Assembly: GCA_017590115.1 (NCBI GenBank)
Contig: JAGGNK010010226.1
Coordinates: forward strand, 4,871,732 to 4,935,731
DNA length: 64,000 nucleotides
Reading direction: 5' to 3'
DNA from: Montifringilla adamsi
Taxonomy: Eukaryota > Chordata > Aves > Passeriformes > Passeridae
A model generated the notes under the pieces. That model searched no databases and was not told the DNA's origin. It saw only the letters and a program-made list of their open reading frames with translations. Made by a program: the position numbers and the translations under genes. Positions 11,248-23,526 of the stretch are shown here, one piece after another. The first letter of the stretch is position 1; the number at the start of each line of letters is the position of its first letter.

Positions 11248-14200
11248 TGTACAACCCAGTTCCTAATGCTTGCTTGTCACTCTGCAGAAAAATACCAGGA
11301 ATACTGATAGCGATACTACAAATTTATTGAAAAATAAGTTTAAGTTCCTGTCTTTCAAAGGTAACTATATTTAGTGTTTATTCCATGGAAAAATCTCCTG
11401 TGCAAAAACAAATTAACTCCAAAATTCAAAACCCCTGGTATTAATTGATGTTTGTGTGTAACACATGTAATTATGCATAACTGTTCTCTAGGATTCATAT
11501 GTAAGAGAAAAAAATTTAAATTAAATTGAAATAAAAAAGGTTTTCAAATAAAGAATTGTCCTCATAGTTGTTTCCTTAGTACTTACATGTATCTGGTGTG
11601 GTGAACTAGTCTTTAAAAAGTAACAGAATTCATTTTTCACATTTTTAATGTTGTCTCCCTGCTTGAAATGCCATATCGCAAAATTTTTGTCTAAATTAGG
11701 AAAAAAGAAAAAGAGAGAATACAGACATTTATTCTGTATTTATAATTTTACTGTGGGACAATCTAAAATTATGTGACAACCAGTGGTGACGATCGTACCT
11801 TAAAATTCTGTCCTACTGCATTGTAACTCAGCATCGACATGAGAAATTTACTACATGTGAAAACTAGAATGACTTTCAAAACAATATTTCTTCTTTTAAT
11901 ATTAAAATGAAGTTTATCATTGTAGGAGGCACTCTATGTCACTTTAAAGCACTAACTGACAGTTATTAAAAAGAAGCAAGTAAAAATTGCAAGCAAGCAG
12001 GAGATGACAAAATATTTTCACAAAGCACTGTTTAAAGATTGAAAGTTCAAAAGCAAAACAAAATCGGTACTGAAAATGACTAAGAGTAACACATAAGGTA
12101 AATTTTAAAATAAAGGTAAATTTAAAAATAAAACCTAAGGTAAATAAATAGAATCAGATTAGTTTTGTGATACAGACCCAAAAATAAAACTAACAGTAAA
12201 TAGATCATGTTGGAAAAAGGTAAAGAGGGAAATAAGTCATCTTTAGAAAATATTTTTGAGAAAAAAAATGCTGTTAGAAAACATAACAAACAATGGGAAA
12301 AAATCAGCATTACTTTTAAAGTAACATATGTTTAACTGGTTTGTTTTTTTTTTTTTTTTTAAAAAAGTTGAATTGATAACACAGTCTAGAGAAAAAACAT
12401 CTTTTACAGTCATTCATGCTTTTATGCCCGTGCTTGTCTTAATCATCCCTGTGAAGAAATCTTTCACCCTCTGCTTGCAAAGAAGCGTTCCCAGATTTCT
12501 AATAATCTATCCCAAAGCCATCTTTACTTTTGAAGTAGAGAAAATGGAAAATACACAACATCATGTCTACACGCAAAGAGTGCATGACAGAATTATAACA
12601 CTGTTATTTTCTCTGCTATTTTAAAAAAATATTTTGATGTTTTCATATATTTGTTTTATGTGGTAGCATCACCATACACCAAGGAGACTTTTTACTGAAG
12701 TAAATGCAATAATTTGCTTATCTGTTTGCTGTTTGTGTTTTTTTTCCACTCAGTGCCCTTAAGCTATTTTTCTAATACAAAAACTTGTATGAATAGATTA
12801 AATTATTCCTGTGCTTGGGTATTTTCATGCTTGTATCAAAATCCAATTGACAATTATTTTTATTAAACATTTCAGTTATGTTTGTGATTCTTCCAACAGT
12901 ACACAAAATTTCTTCTAATTTCACTTATCTAAAATTTTATCACATTTTCCAGTCCTTATATTATAGATCTTGTAAAACATATTAAATGACAACAAATTTT
13001 AAATATTGGGCAATTTTCCATCATCATGCTGTATTAAAAGCAAACAAAATCACACAGAAAAACCCTCTCCCCCAGAAAAACAATCCACTTTTCTTATTAC
13101 TTCAATTTTTGCAATACTTTACATATTTAGTTTCCTTGTCTTAAACAGCAGTTAACTCTTATTTTAAAAATTTAGGCCCAATTTCACACCTACATATTTT
13201 ATCAGCTATTAATACCACAGTGATATATTCACACTACAGAACATTAAAAACAGCCTTTGAGAGATAAGAAGTAAAGTTTCTATGATGGATTTTGTGGAGC
13301 ATTTTGCCAGTCTTTCATCCATATGGATTACTATTAATACCTTTGAATATACCAATAAACTTTTTTGTTGTTATAATCACAGTATTTTGGTATGTTGAGG
13401 GTACCTCTTCATTTTTAGATAGAAACACTGATTTATTCCTATAAAATTGCCCTGGATCAAATTAAACCAACTTTCTTTTCTCAACTAAGTAATTCTATAC
13501 TTGACTAGGGCTAAATAGCCTGAAGTTACCCAAGCGCCAAGCATGGCAATTAATTAGAAATATTGATTATATAGCAAATTTCTTTAGATCCAAGAGAAGT
13601 CTTTTGTTCTGATACAAAATTTCGAGAAGTCTTTTGAAAAAGTTGGTGGAAACATCATGTCTTGCATAGCCAAGACTTACCTCTGTGAGCTTTGCGTCAT
13701 GTGTAACATCCACACACCTGGGGGAAAACAGGAGTTTTCATGGTATGGAATAAGAGCTTTACAGTCTCCATTTGTGTTTACATGAGGCATTTTGACTCCT
13801 CTTAAGGTTTGGCCTCTGTTCCAAAAACACCTTACTCCCTTGGATATAGTCAGAGAGGTAATTCCTGGCCCAGACCAAGGACACTTGGCTTCCCAATTTC
13901 ACAGACTGCTGTCACTGCAAGAATGCGTCAGCCAAAAATCTACAGAAAGATATTTTGGAAAATAAATTAAAAAAAAAAAATCAAACATACTAAATATTTT
14001 CTCCTGGTTTACTATCTTGACAGCAGGCTCTGTTCTCACAGCACTGGGAGGGGCACAGTTGCATGGCCGGGGTGAGGAGTGAGGAGCAGAATCCTTCCTT
14101 CAAGCAGCTTTTAGCCACCATTTTAGCTGGTGAAATCAAACAGCACCATAAATTAATTCCAATAAGGAATCATTTTGCCTTTCAGATTGATTTTCTATTG

Positions 14201-14552
14201 CTTCCATCTGGAAAACCTCTTATTTTACGCAAAACAGGTGTTAAATGGTACCAAATGTAATCGTACGTGTACTGTTACACTCACTATGAAATGGAATAAG
14301 CACCTATACAGGGTGCAAGGAAGTAGAGATCTAAATATATTTAAATTAAATGTATGTGAACAGAATGTATCCTGCATTCATGTCTGCAGCTCATCTTTAC
14401 AAAACACCACCATACTCTTTCAAGTGTGCCAAAGTTTGTTATTTCTTTTCACTTGCGTGAAATACTTTTAAAATAAAGCTCTCCTTTAGAATTGTGAGCA
14501 GTTCTTAAACATTTACTGCAATGTACTTTCACATTTAGGAGCCCAGGGTTTT
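11248..14552. other. AT-rich non-coding stretch, no gene seen
   Basis: Includes a degenerate local repeat of AAGGTAAAT at about 12,093-12,145 and a run of T followed by A at about 12,344-12,366. The 98-codon plus frame at 12,328-12,624 begins in the T run and is not recognisable. No exon or transposon identified. Confidence 0.55.
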
Positions 14553-14601
14553 TCTGGGCTCAGTCAGATTATCTGACTCTGGGCTCTGTCATTTATCTGA
14601 C
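14553..14601. repeat. Two-copy imperfect tandem duplication, about 25-bp unit
   Basis: The first unit (14,553-14,577) and second unit (14,578-14,601) both start TCTGGGCTC and end TATCTGAC, differing by a few substitutions and one base of length. They lie directly head to tail, so this looks like a replication-slippage duplication that has since diverged. Confidence 0.8.
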
Positions 14602-14901
14602 TCTTGATAGTGACTTCAGTACTGCCTTACTGAAATTACTGTGGATGACAACCATGCAAGGATTGTTTAGACTGAAGCCATTGCACCGGACATGTCCATT
14701 GCTTTGATTTGCTGCCTTGGAAGAAAAAGGGACATACATTGCTTCCTTGCTGAAATTAAAAACAATTGCACTAACTTCTTCATTAGCATTGTGACCTTGT
14801 TTGTTGCAGAATTGTTTTGCCTCACATTTCCTCCAAGAGTTATATTCCATATCAGAGAAATAAAATAAATACGAGCCAAAAAAAAAAAAAAAAAAAAAAA
14901 A
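14602..14901 (+). pseudogene. Candidate 3' end of a retroposed transcript with A24 tail
   Basis: Two overlapping AATAAA hexamers (14,859-14,864 and 14,864-14,869) sit 8-13 bases before an uninterrupted run of 24 A (14,878-14,901). This matches the spacing between a polyadenylation signal and the cleavage site of an mRNA, so the segment could be the 3' untranslated end of a processed retrocopy in plus orientation. I do not recognise the parent gene, cannot fix the 5' end, and found no convincing target-site duplication. A chance A-tract in AT-rich DNA is the alternative. Confidence 0.3.
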
Positions 14902-17900
14902 GGAATTTAGGAATTAAATGTTAGAAAATAATAGCTCACTCTTTGTGTTAAAAATAGTTAGGGCTTAAAAAAAATTCTTGTTTTCTGTTGATATTTTCTG
15001 GTAAAATGGTGGTTTCCCTCTAAAACTGAATTTTTCTCTATTCACTGAGCTGACAACTGACTGCTGCAGCTTATATAAGTGGGCAAGACCCACACTTATA
15101 GCCAAAGAACTTTAGGTTCTTGCTTTCATGAGACCAGAATTCAGTTAGGATACACTGTTGAGCCTCTGACTCTCTAATACATTTTTCTAAATAATTTCTT
15201 TCAATATGCTTTCCTATGTTCTTGTTTGGTTTATTTTCTTTAATTGATTTAGATATATTTGTAAACTCACATAGCACAAATATGTCCTGCAATACAACAT
15301 GAAAAGGAAACAGGAAAAAAAAAGAAAAAATATATAATATTTAAAATAATATATTAAAAGGAAAATATATATTAACAAATGTTATACTCTAATTTATACC
15401 ATAAACTCCATATCTACATGTTATCTTCCATTTGAAACAATTATTGTACAGGCACTGTGGCTCACTGAAAATCTGAAATTCCTAAAATAAAAAGAATATT
15501 TTAAGAGAAAACTAACAAACAAACCAATCAAAAAAACAACTTCCAGCAATACAAACCAGACCCTACAGACATTGTTCAGTGCAACATTGTGATTAGCAAA
15601 TATAACTGAAAAAGAAAAACACAATTTTCATTATCTGTAATTTGAAAATTAAATATGATGTGGAGGTTGTGAAATACAAATTTTTATACATTGTTATCTC
15701 AGCTCTGATTGTAATTTAGCATCCAAAATAGATTAAAATTGGATTGGTCTTTAATAAAAAGTAATAATTCCATACTGTGTTCACTTCAGAGCCTGTTCTG
15801 CAATGTAAATCTTGTTTGTCAGGTCCATACAAATATTCTGGGCTATAGGATGCAGTTACCGTCATAAGATGATGGCTAGAATGATGAAGGGGGACCTGTG
15901 GCTTTAAAAACAGAAAGCATGGAAATTCCAGGAATTACACACATGAAGTGAACATAAGGAATAAGAGGAAAGTGCTTCATACAAGCACAGAGTTTGCGCT
16001 GTGGGAGAAGTTTGGTTCTGCTCTGTGAGAACTGTTGGCAAATTCTGTACCAGCCCCGCTCTGCCAGCACTTCACAAGAGAGAAGCTGCTCTTGCTGTGG
16101 TGCTCCCCTGTGCACAGCTACAACCACCAATTCTGACTTTTAGATCTACCAGGCAGAGATGTAGCATACAACAAATTTCCTCCAAGGACACATTTAGCCC
16201 TTGTTTTCAGAAACTCCCCAAGCAACACAGTTATTTTCAGTATATTGTCAAACACTGATACGAAGTTTGTTGATTTTCATGTTCTGTGTAGCATAAAGGA
16301 TGCTTCTCAAAAGAGACTTTCCTCTCTGGTAGTGGAGCTGTTATCTGTCACAACAAGGCTGAAATACAAGTCTGGATACGACACTTTTCTTCTCCAGCAC
16401 TGCACAAAACACACTCAAGGTTCATACAAACCCATCTGCGGCTGATTCCAGACCAGATGCCCTGATTCTTCTTGGATATAGTGCTACAGTTTTTCCCACA
16501 TGTAGTTGCATGGAAGTTCATGGCATGCAGTAAATGGGAACAGCAGCAGGGATTAGACCTGATCTTAGTACAACCATCGAAATATAAAATGCATTTCTAC
16601 TTCTGTAACATTGTCTAAAGACACAGACACATCTGAGATTAGAGCTAAACTCCAAAAAGGAATGGGAAAAGAGATGGAGCTAATCCTCAGTTATCTTTTT
16701 ATAATAACTGCTAGGAGAAATGATTTTCTGGAACATTCATACGAGATATGTGTGAAAAAACACTATACATTTCTAAAGTCTCATGGACTATAACATTTTA
16801 TGGCAGACATTGTACCTAACAGCACTTATTATGGACTGTGAATTAGTTTGTATGGTGAAACTAGTCAAGAAAGTGTATGAATTTTAATACATGAAAGAAA
16901 TACAGTTTACAGTCTAGGAAGCTATAGTTTGCAAACCAAGAAACACAATTTTAAAACTTAAATTTCAAGCAAAAATGGTTGGCAAAAATTATAATCTAAT
17001 ACTCTTAAAATGCATTAACAGTTGAATGATAAGCAGGCTTAATCCAGCAATTTTATCTTCATTAGTAATGGTGGTGAAGGTGACCATGGAAAACGACATC
17101 CAGCTGCACCTGCCTAGTTTCTAAAATGGACATTTAAAACATGGAGTGTGTATCACACTAATGACTAATGAAAAAAATAATGGCAGTACAAAGATTTACA
17201 CTTTTTGTGAAATAACACAGTGATGAAAACTTTGAAAGACTTGTGACAGATCATAAATATTTACTGAGGAAAAATGATGCCATAGCTTTTTAGTCCAGCA
17301 AAGAGAAGAATCAGGCCAAGAAGCTGTGGATATTAAGGTTAGGCACATATAACTGGTGCTGAAATAGTTATCCATCAGAAGAAGCTGCTTTGCAATATTA
17401 TGGATTTTCCCTGTTGTGATGACTTCCCATCAAGTTTAGAAGTCATTCTAGAAAACCTGGGTTTGCTGTGTACAAATTATTGAACTTAATATTGTGTTAA
17501 TTACATGAAAGCAGATGGCTTTTTCCTACAGTCACACTAGTCTTCCAGTAAATCTATATATCCCTCATTTTTTATGAATTCAAAACAGAAAGAACAAAAT
17601 GATCAAAGAATGCTGTCTGAGGGAATATTTTCATTGACATGAGAAAGCAGTGCTATCTGGTTAATTAATATTATTAAAATGTTTTCTTTGGCTAATTGCT
17701 TTCCCTATAAAGGATACAGTAAGACACAGTAAGTGCAACTGCTAAGTTACATTTCCAGTTTAAATATATCTTCATTTGATTTGGACAAACTATTGCAGGT
17801 AAAAGACATTAAAACTCTAGAGCTACTATCTCCCTAGCTCTGGATGATATCTGAAATCATATTTTGTAGCAGCTTGCTCAAACAGGTCTAATTTAGCTCT

Positions 17901-20207
17901 ATGTAGTTGTTTCAGGCAGACTGTATGTACTTCTCACAGGCCAAAAAAACTGATGTTTTTAAAATTGCCACCTTCTAAATCAATAGTTCTCATTCTTCAT
18001 TCTAACACTTTATAAAGAATTAGAGATTGCAACTATTTCTTCTTTTAATAAAGGGGATATAACTAACTAAAAAATAATATTTCAGTCCTCTATTAAAAAC
18101 ATGATTTCTACAATCTCCTTTTACATAATGTATCATAATTCTGCTAAAACCCCACATGATTTACATGGAGTTTCTGTCATTAAACTTGATGTTGGCTTAA
18201 TTTCTAATCATGTATATTCTGCCAGTCACTGCAATTTAAATTGATCATCTAGGTGTCTAGGTGATGGTTTGGTTTGGGGGTTTTTTGTCTTTTTTTTTTT
18301 TTTCTTTTTTTCTTTTTTTTATTGTGAGCAGGATAGGAAAGTTAATGACACATGGAGTTTTATTCTCTCAGGTACTGGGCCAGGTACCAAGCCTGGATTC
18401 TGAAAGCTCATAAGCACATGCTTGAATCCACTCCTATGCAGAACATTAAGCAAATGCTTTAAGAGTTGTTCCACCTGGGAATGTGTTCATGTGTCAGTGC
18501 CCAGGCCATTTATTTTACAGGGAAGGGTGTTATCTACAAGGAGAAAATCTTAGATGTGTCATATTAAGTCAAAAATACAGTATGTCTGGAAAGAAGCCTC
18601 CCAGTGCTCTACAAGCAGCAACTTAAAGGTAAAGAACTCCTAAAAAGTAAAGAATATCAAATTAGACATTTTTACTGATGCTATCAGAAAGGTCCTGTGC
18701 TACCAAATAATTCATTTTGAATGTGTATAAGTAGGATTTTTTTAGCTGAATTATATAGCTAGAGTTCAAATTGAACTCTTCTAGTTAAAGGACTAGCAAA
18801 ATACATTATTACAGCCCTTCTCTTTTAGGCTGGCTCTTCCACCCAAAGTCAAAGTGAAATTCAAGAAGGTTAACTAAGGCTAAATTCAGACACTCCCCTG
18901 ATTCCCAGGGCATAAGTTACTAATCAACTTATTATTTTGTTTTTCAAATAAAAAATGCTACTTCTCTGTGCTCACAGTTCCTGGGAGCAGAGTTATAGGA
19001 TACCCCATGCTAGGGTGACACTGAAGGAAAGGAGCTGGTTTTCAGATGTGGAAATTTTGTAAAATAATGCACAATATTACTACAATTATCTAAGTGTAGA
19101 ATCAGTACTTTATTCTGCAATCACCAGAAAAAAAACACCTGCCACTATTTTTCTGGTAAATATTAAATAACTACTAAAACAGGCTAAATTTTAATTTTAC
19201 TATGTTCTCCTACTAGGCACTGGACTTTAAAAGTACAGTTGATAGAGCAAGAAGATATACAATTTTAGAATTATCTGTCCAAAGTTTTTTTTAAACTGAA
19301 TAATACCTTTTAGGTAGGCTAAACATTTATTATGTGTTTACAATCCAATAAAGATACTTGAAAATTGTATTCTTCAATATTTATCAAGATTAGATTCATT
19401 GGGACTCTGAGCCCTTTCTGAGTTTTTGGGAAAGATATATAAGCTATAAGGGTTTTATAAAAAGTTATGTAAGAGCCTAGAGCTCATCTGCATTGCATTT
19501 ATTAATCTCTAATCCATACAATTTTATTAATATTAGCCAGAGACACTTGTATTTCATTTCTTAATTAATTAATATCCCCTTACATCTTTATCCTGGTTAT
19601 CATACAATACTTGTTCTTCATTTTAGATGCCAGGTCTGGTCTTCTCTAATCTCCAGAAGAAGTGATTCCAAATGAATCAGGATTTTTAGTAGCATCTCTG
19701 TTCTTTTGTTTGGCCTCATGGGAGGATTTGGACTTTGCTCTTCCTGCAAACTGCAGTTCTACTGAGAAAAAAAAAATCTCTTGTATGACTGTATAAACAC
19801 TCAATTCAGAAGAAATTTGACATGCATGCTCTAATTCCCCTGTTCAGGGCTGTGTTCTTTTACAAACTATCTGATTTTGGTGCTTTTTGACTTGATAGAT
19901 GCACAAGTGCCCTCATTGTCAAAGATATTTGCCTGATCTGGCATAATATGGGGCTGTTGTAGTGTCCATATCCAAAGTTCATGATGGATTATCTGTCATC
20001 ATTCATTTCCTGAGGGCCAGAGTTAGAATCAGTCTTTTTATGTGGTACTAGTCTTAAAAATCCTGTCACCCTACTTGAGAAAATGAAGAATAATAATTTT
20101 GATAACATATAAGAACTGAAAGACCTATTCCAGTTTTCAGTGTGTGAACTCATTGGATGCATGGGTGTAAATTTGTGCAGCAGTTATATTAGAAATGTCT
20201 GCGTAGG
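14902..20207. other. Non-coding stretch, no gene seen
   Basis: AT-rich DNA without recognisable exons. It contains a long T/C run at about 18,275-18,320 (mostly T broken by single C) and AT-rich parts at 15,320-15,380 and 17,640-17,690. The part from about 15,990 to 16,140 is somewhat GC-richer, with an 85-codon frame that overlaps another on the opposite strand; no family recognised. Confidence 0.5.
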
Positions 20208-20258
20208 AATCCTGTTATTATTTAACACCCACGTTTCTTGTAAACTAATAACAGGATT
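20208..20258. repeat. Inverted repeat with perfect 13-bp arms
   Basis: AATCCTGTTATTA at 20,208-20,220 is the exact reverse complement of the bases at 20,246-20,258, with a 25-base spacer. It could form a stem-loop in DNA or RNA. No coding gene lies beside it that would make it a terminator or a known structured RNA. Confidence 0.85.
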
Positions 20259-21340
20259 TGTGTTGTCTTCTGTACACTGTTCAGAAAATTTACCCTACAT
20301 CCTCCACTCTACCCTTTAAAAATTTAATCAAGCATCTGTCATTTCATAGCCTTCTCAAAACGCTCTATGTTGCTGCAAAAAGTCCAGATTATTCCATGAT
20401 TATTAGGAGGAACAGGTTGCATCTCAGTTTAGTTTGCCTCAACATGAACAATCTCTCATCTAACATCTGAAAATACAATAAATGCACCATGCGTGTATAT
20501 GTTTAAGGGGGTAGATGAAAAGAAAAGAAGAGATTAAAAAAAACTATAAACCTTTGCTATAATTCCTTATGCTTTTTCTTTTCCTCTGTATGCAACAAGC
20601 ATCATCAGAACGTTGATTAATTTTTTCTCCCTAGTAGGCAAGTCTGGATAGGCTTGATCATATGACTAAACATTACCCAGATGAGTGATCTGAAGTTATT
20701 TTCTTGCATAATCTAGAGGATTTTCATACTTCCCTTCCAAAATGCTCTCTACATTTTCACATGTCAAGCATGCCTGAGTTGGCATGGCTGCACAGCCTCT
20801 CATTCCTACTATATTGCTTATAGCCATAAGTCCTCTCCATGCATATTTCCAGGATTTTCAAAACCAAAGTCATGTAAGAAAGGGCTTCCACTTCTCGACA
20901 CACTGTCGAGAGGATGTGGGAAAATTATCTGCTGAAAACCATGATGATAATTTAGAAGTCAATGAGACTTAAGTAGAAGCAGCTGTACTACTAGGGTTGG
21001 TGACAGGATCCAGAGAGATGAGCAGACACCTGCTACCCACCTCGCAAGATATTGTTAGACTTAATTAGTCAGTGTTGAAAAGCACTTTAAAATCTACTGA
21101 AAAAAGGGCAAGTATTATTAATTTTTATTGTAATTACCATAATTATCTCTATTATTGTTATGCAAAATGCACTGTGTGAGAAGGCACAAGATTACAACAA
21201 GTGCTTTTCATAGGAGATACAAAATATTGGTTTCAAAATTCTCTAAATTATAGCCATGTCTACGCTGTCAATTTGGCTAATGTCTCATTTTAGTCTTTGG
21301 TCCCACTTCTCTGATACTCTCATTCATGAGAGTTTGCTCC
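20259..21340. other. Non-coding stretch, no gene seen
   Basis: Mixed AT-rich sequence with short frames (up to 70 codons), none recognisable, and no repeat family identified. Confidence 0.55.
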
Positions 21341-21945
21341 TGGGCTGGTGTTTGAAGCAAATCTTGTGAAAACACGTTGCCAGCCACATCAACTCAAAGC
21401 TCAGAAGTCCCTGAAGATGAGATCATTAATGACAACTGCCAGCCAGAGGTCTGGAGCAGCCTGGCTTGCACAACCAGGGCAGGACCTTGGGGGCCATCAC
21501 AAAAAAGGTTTTGTGGCAAATGCTCAGCCTTCCTTTGCGTCTGACTGAGGGCAGAGAGCAAGGAGGGAAGGGGCAGGGGGCACTGGCTGTGTTTGGGAAG
21601 TCAAGGCGTGACAGGGAGCAGGGTGAAACAAGCAGGGCACAGGGGACACAAGGGAACAGCAGCTTCTGTACCTGGCAGCCTCCCATCACCAGCTTACCTC
21701 TCTGCCTCCAGACAGCAGATCTGCATGACAGAAAGCTGCATCACAGCGCTGGCCAGGAGCAGAGAGTGAGGCTGATAAACCACAGCCATACACATTTCTG
21801 AACATCAAGAACAAAGAGACATCTACAAACAGTGCAAAAACATAAGCTGCCAGGCATCCCCTCTGCACAGGTCAGAGAGCAAGTGCAACTTTCACAGTGA
21901 CACTCAGATACTCAGATTAAATTAAAAAAAAAAAAAAAAAAAAAA
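21341..21945. other. GC-richer patch ending in a 22-A tract
   Basis: The part at about 21,440-21,740 is clearly GC-richer and more purine-rich than its flanks (repeated GGGA, GGCA and AGGG words). The segment closes with an ATTAAA hexamer at about 21,916 and an uninterrupted 22-A run at 21,924-21,945. Overlapping frames of 111 codons (plus, 21,466-21,801) and 87 codons (minus, 21,426-21,689) cover it, with no known domain in either. It could be an unrecognised retroelement or retrocopy, or simply a GC-rich patch beside an A-tract. Confidence 0.3.
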
Positions 21946-23241
21946 GGGCATTCACTGAGTTTTGAAGTAAAGGACTATGCTGCCTGAGACTGTGCTCACT
22001 GGTTTTACAGAGCCCTAACATCTGCCTCACACAACCTTCCCTCTCTCCCTATTTTCCCCTGGTGATATTCCAGGCTGACTGATATTGTATCCTGACATCT
22101 CTTCTCTGTCCCCCTGCCTCATAAACAACCCATTGAGGTGCAGGTACACAACTGTGGCTATCCCATTCTGTGTTTTTTTCCTCTTAGAGCTTGGAATGGT
22201 TGATAGGAAGTCACAGAAGGATCTCTGATTTGCCAAAATGCAGGGGAAATTGTATGTTGAGGCACCCAAACATCAAATACCAGGGCAGCGAGTTATTCCA
22301 CTCATGACCTTCCCTGGCAGTGTCTGACTTCCTGCTTCATATAAAGGGAAGGTGAGATATTTGAGCTTTTGTAGGGATGCCACATGGGAATGTAAATCCC
22401 ATAGATAGCCACTATTCTTCAAAGCCCTGAAAGGCACCTGGAGAAATTGCTGATGATTCTACTCGTGGATCAGGCAGTCTGGTGGAGCTTTCCAGACCTC
22501 TACTCTGGTCACACCTGTGAAGAAATGATTTCACAGTAGCCAGTAAAATCTGTGATTGGCAAGCATCAGAGGTTCAGCAGTGAGCTTTTGTCGAGCTGTC
22601 ATTAGGGCCTAAGAGAAGGATGCACTCCACCTTGATTGTGATGCTCATCCTGACACAGAGTCTGAAATGTGATCCTCTGCACATAAAAGATGCACACACA
22701 AATTAATTCTTCCTGGAGTTTTGTCCCAGTGTCTCTAAGCAGGATTTCCTCCCATTTTGGAAGGTCTCCAGAGCAGAGGAGGAAGCAGCACACCCAGTGA
22801 TGTGCTCAAGATGATGCCCTGACGACTTGAGCAACAACAGCAGCAAATAAAAGAGTAGAGAGGCAGCACAGAGTAACATTCAGGGCTCTGAATTAAACAG
22901 GTTTGTGAAGGGTACTGATTTCTCTTATAGATCCTGACAATGCAGAGTGGGAGGAGGAAGAGCATGTCCAACACTGTGTGCCTGTTATCCCACACAGGGA
23001 CACCCCTAGTGAGCTGCAAAGGGCTGTGGAGCAGCTGCTGAGCCAGCCAGGATTAGGGAGAGGAGGCAAGGCCTGCCTGTCAGAGGATTTGTCTTGAGCA
23101 GTGTGAACACAAGCTGTTCCATATCTATCACTACAGCAAGGGAAATCTCTCTTGTATAAATTCCATCCCTATGGCCTAAATCCCCTTAAATATCACTGTT
23201 TTTCTCCTTATCTAATGCCTCTGTTCGCTCAGATTTTAATG
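21946..23241. other. Non-coding stretch of intermediate GC, no gene seen
   Basis: GC content is visibly higher here than in most of the window, particularly 22,400-23,100. Minus-strand frames of 80 and 94 codons are present but unrecognised. No repeat family identified. Confidence 0.45.
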
Positions 23242-23265
23242 TTATTTGATAAAGTTATCAAATAA
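23242..23265. repeat. AT-rich palindrome, 11-bp arms
   Basis: TTATTTGATAA (23,242-23,252) and TTATCAAATAA (23,255-23,265) are exact reverse complements separated by AG. Short AT-rich palindromes of this size are not rare in AT-rich DNA. Confidence 0.85.
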
Positions 23266-23462
23266 TCAAACATTTCCAACTGGCTAGCATATCATAACTT
23301 CATGATTCATGCATAAAATCATCTAGCAATTACAAATTAGAGAGTTTGAGAAAAAAATATATATCCTTTTTCTAAAAATGAACCAAAAATACCTCTTTGC
23401 AGAAGTCCATATTTTTAACTAGTTAATGGGCTAGTTAATGAACAGCAATATATAGATGCAGA

Positions 23463-23482
23463 ATATATATATATATATACAT

Positions 23483-23515
<33 letters not shown>

Positions 23516-23526
23516 CACACACATAT
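23463..23526. repeat. Compound AT/AC dinucleotide microsatellite
   Basis: Alternating blocks of (AT)n, (AC)n, (AT)n and (AC)n over about 64 bp. Being wholly alternating purine-pyrimidine, it could adopt Z-DNA or cruciform forms. Length is likely to vary between individuals. Confidence 0.95.

Noticed and set aside
11079..11330. 83-codon Thr/Lys/Pro/Asn-rich frame
   Set aside because: Composition artefact of the AC-rich tract, which contains few stop codons in this frame.
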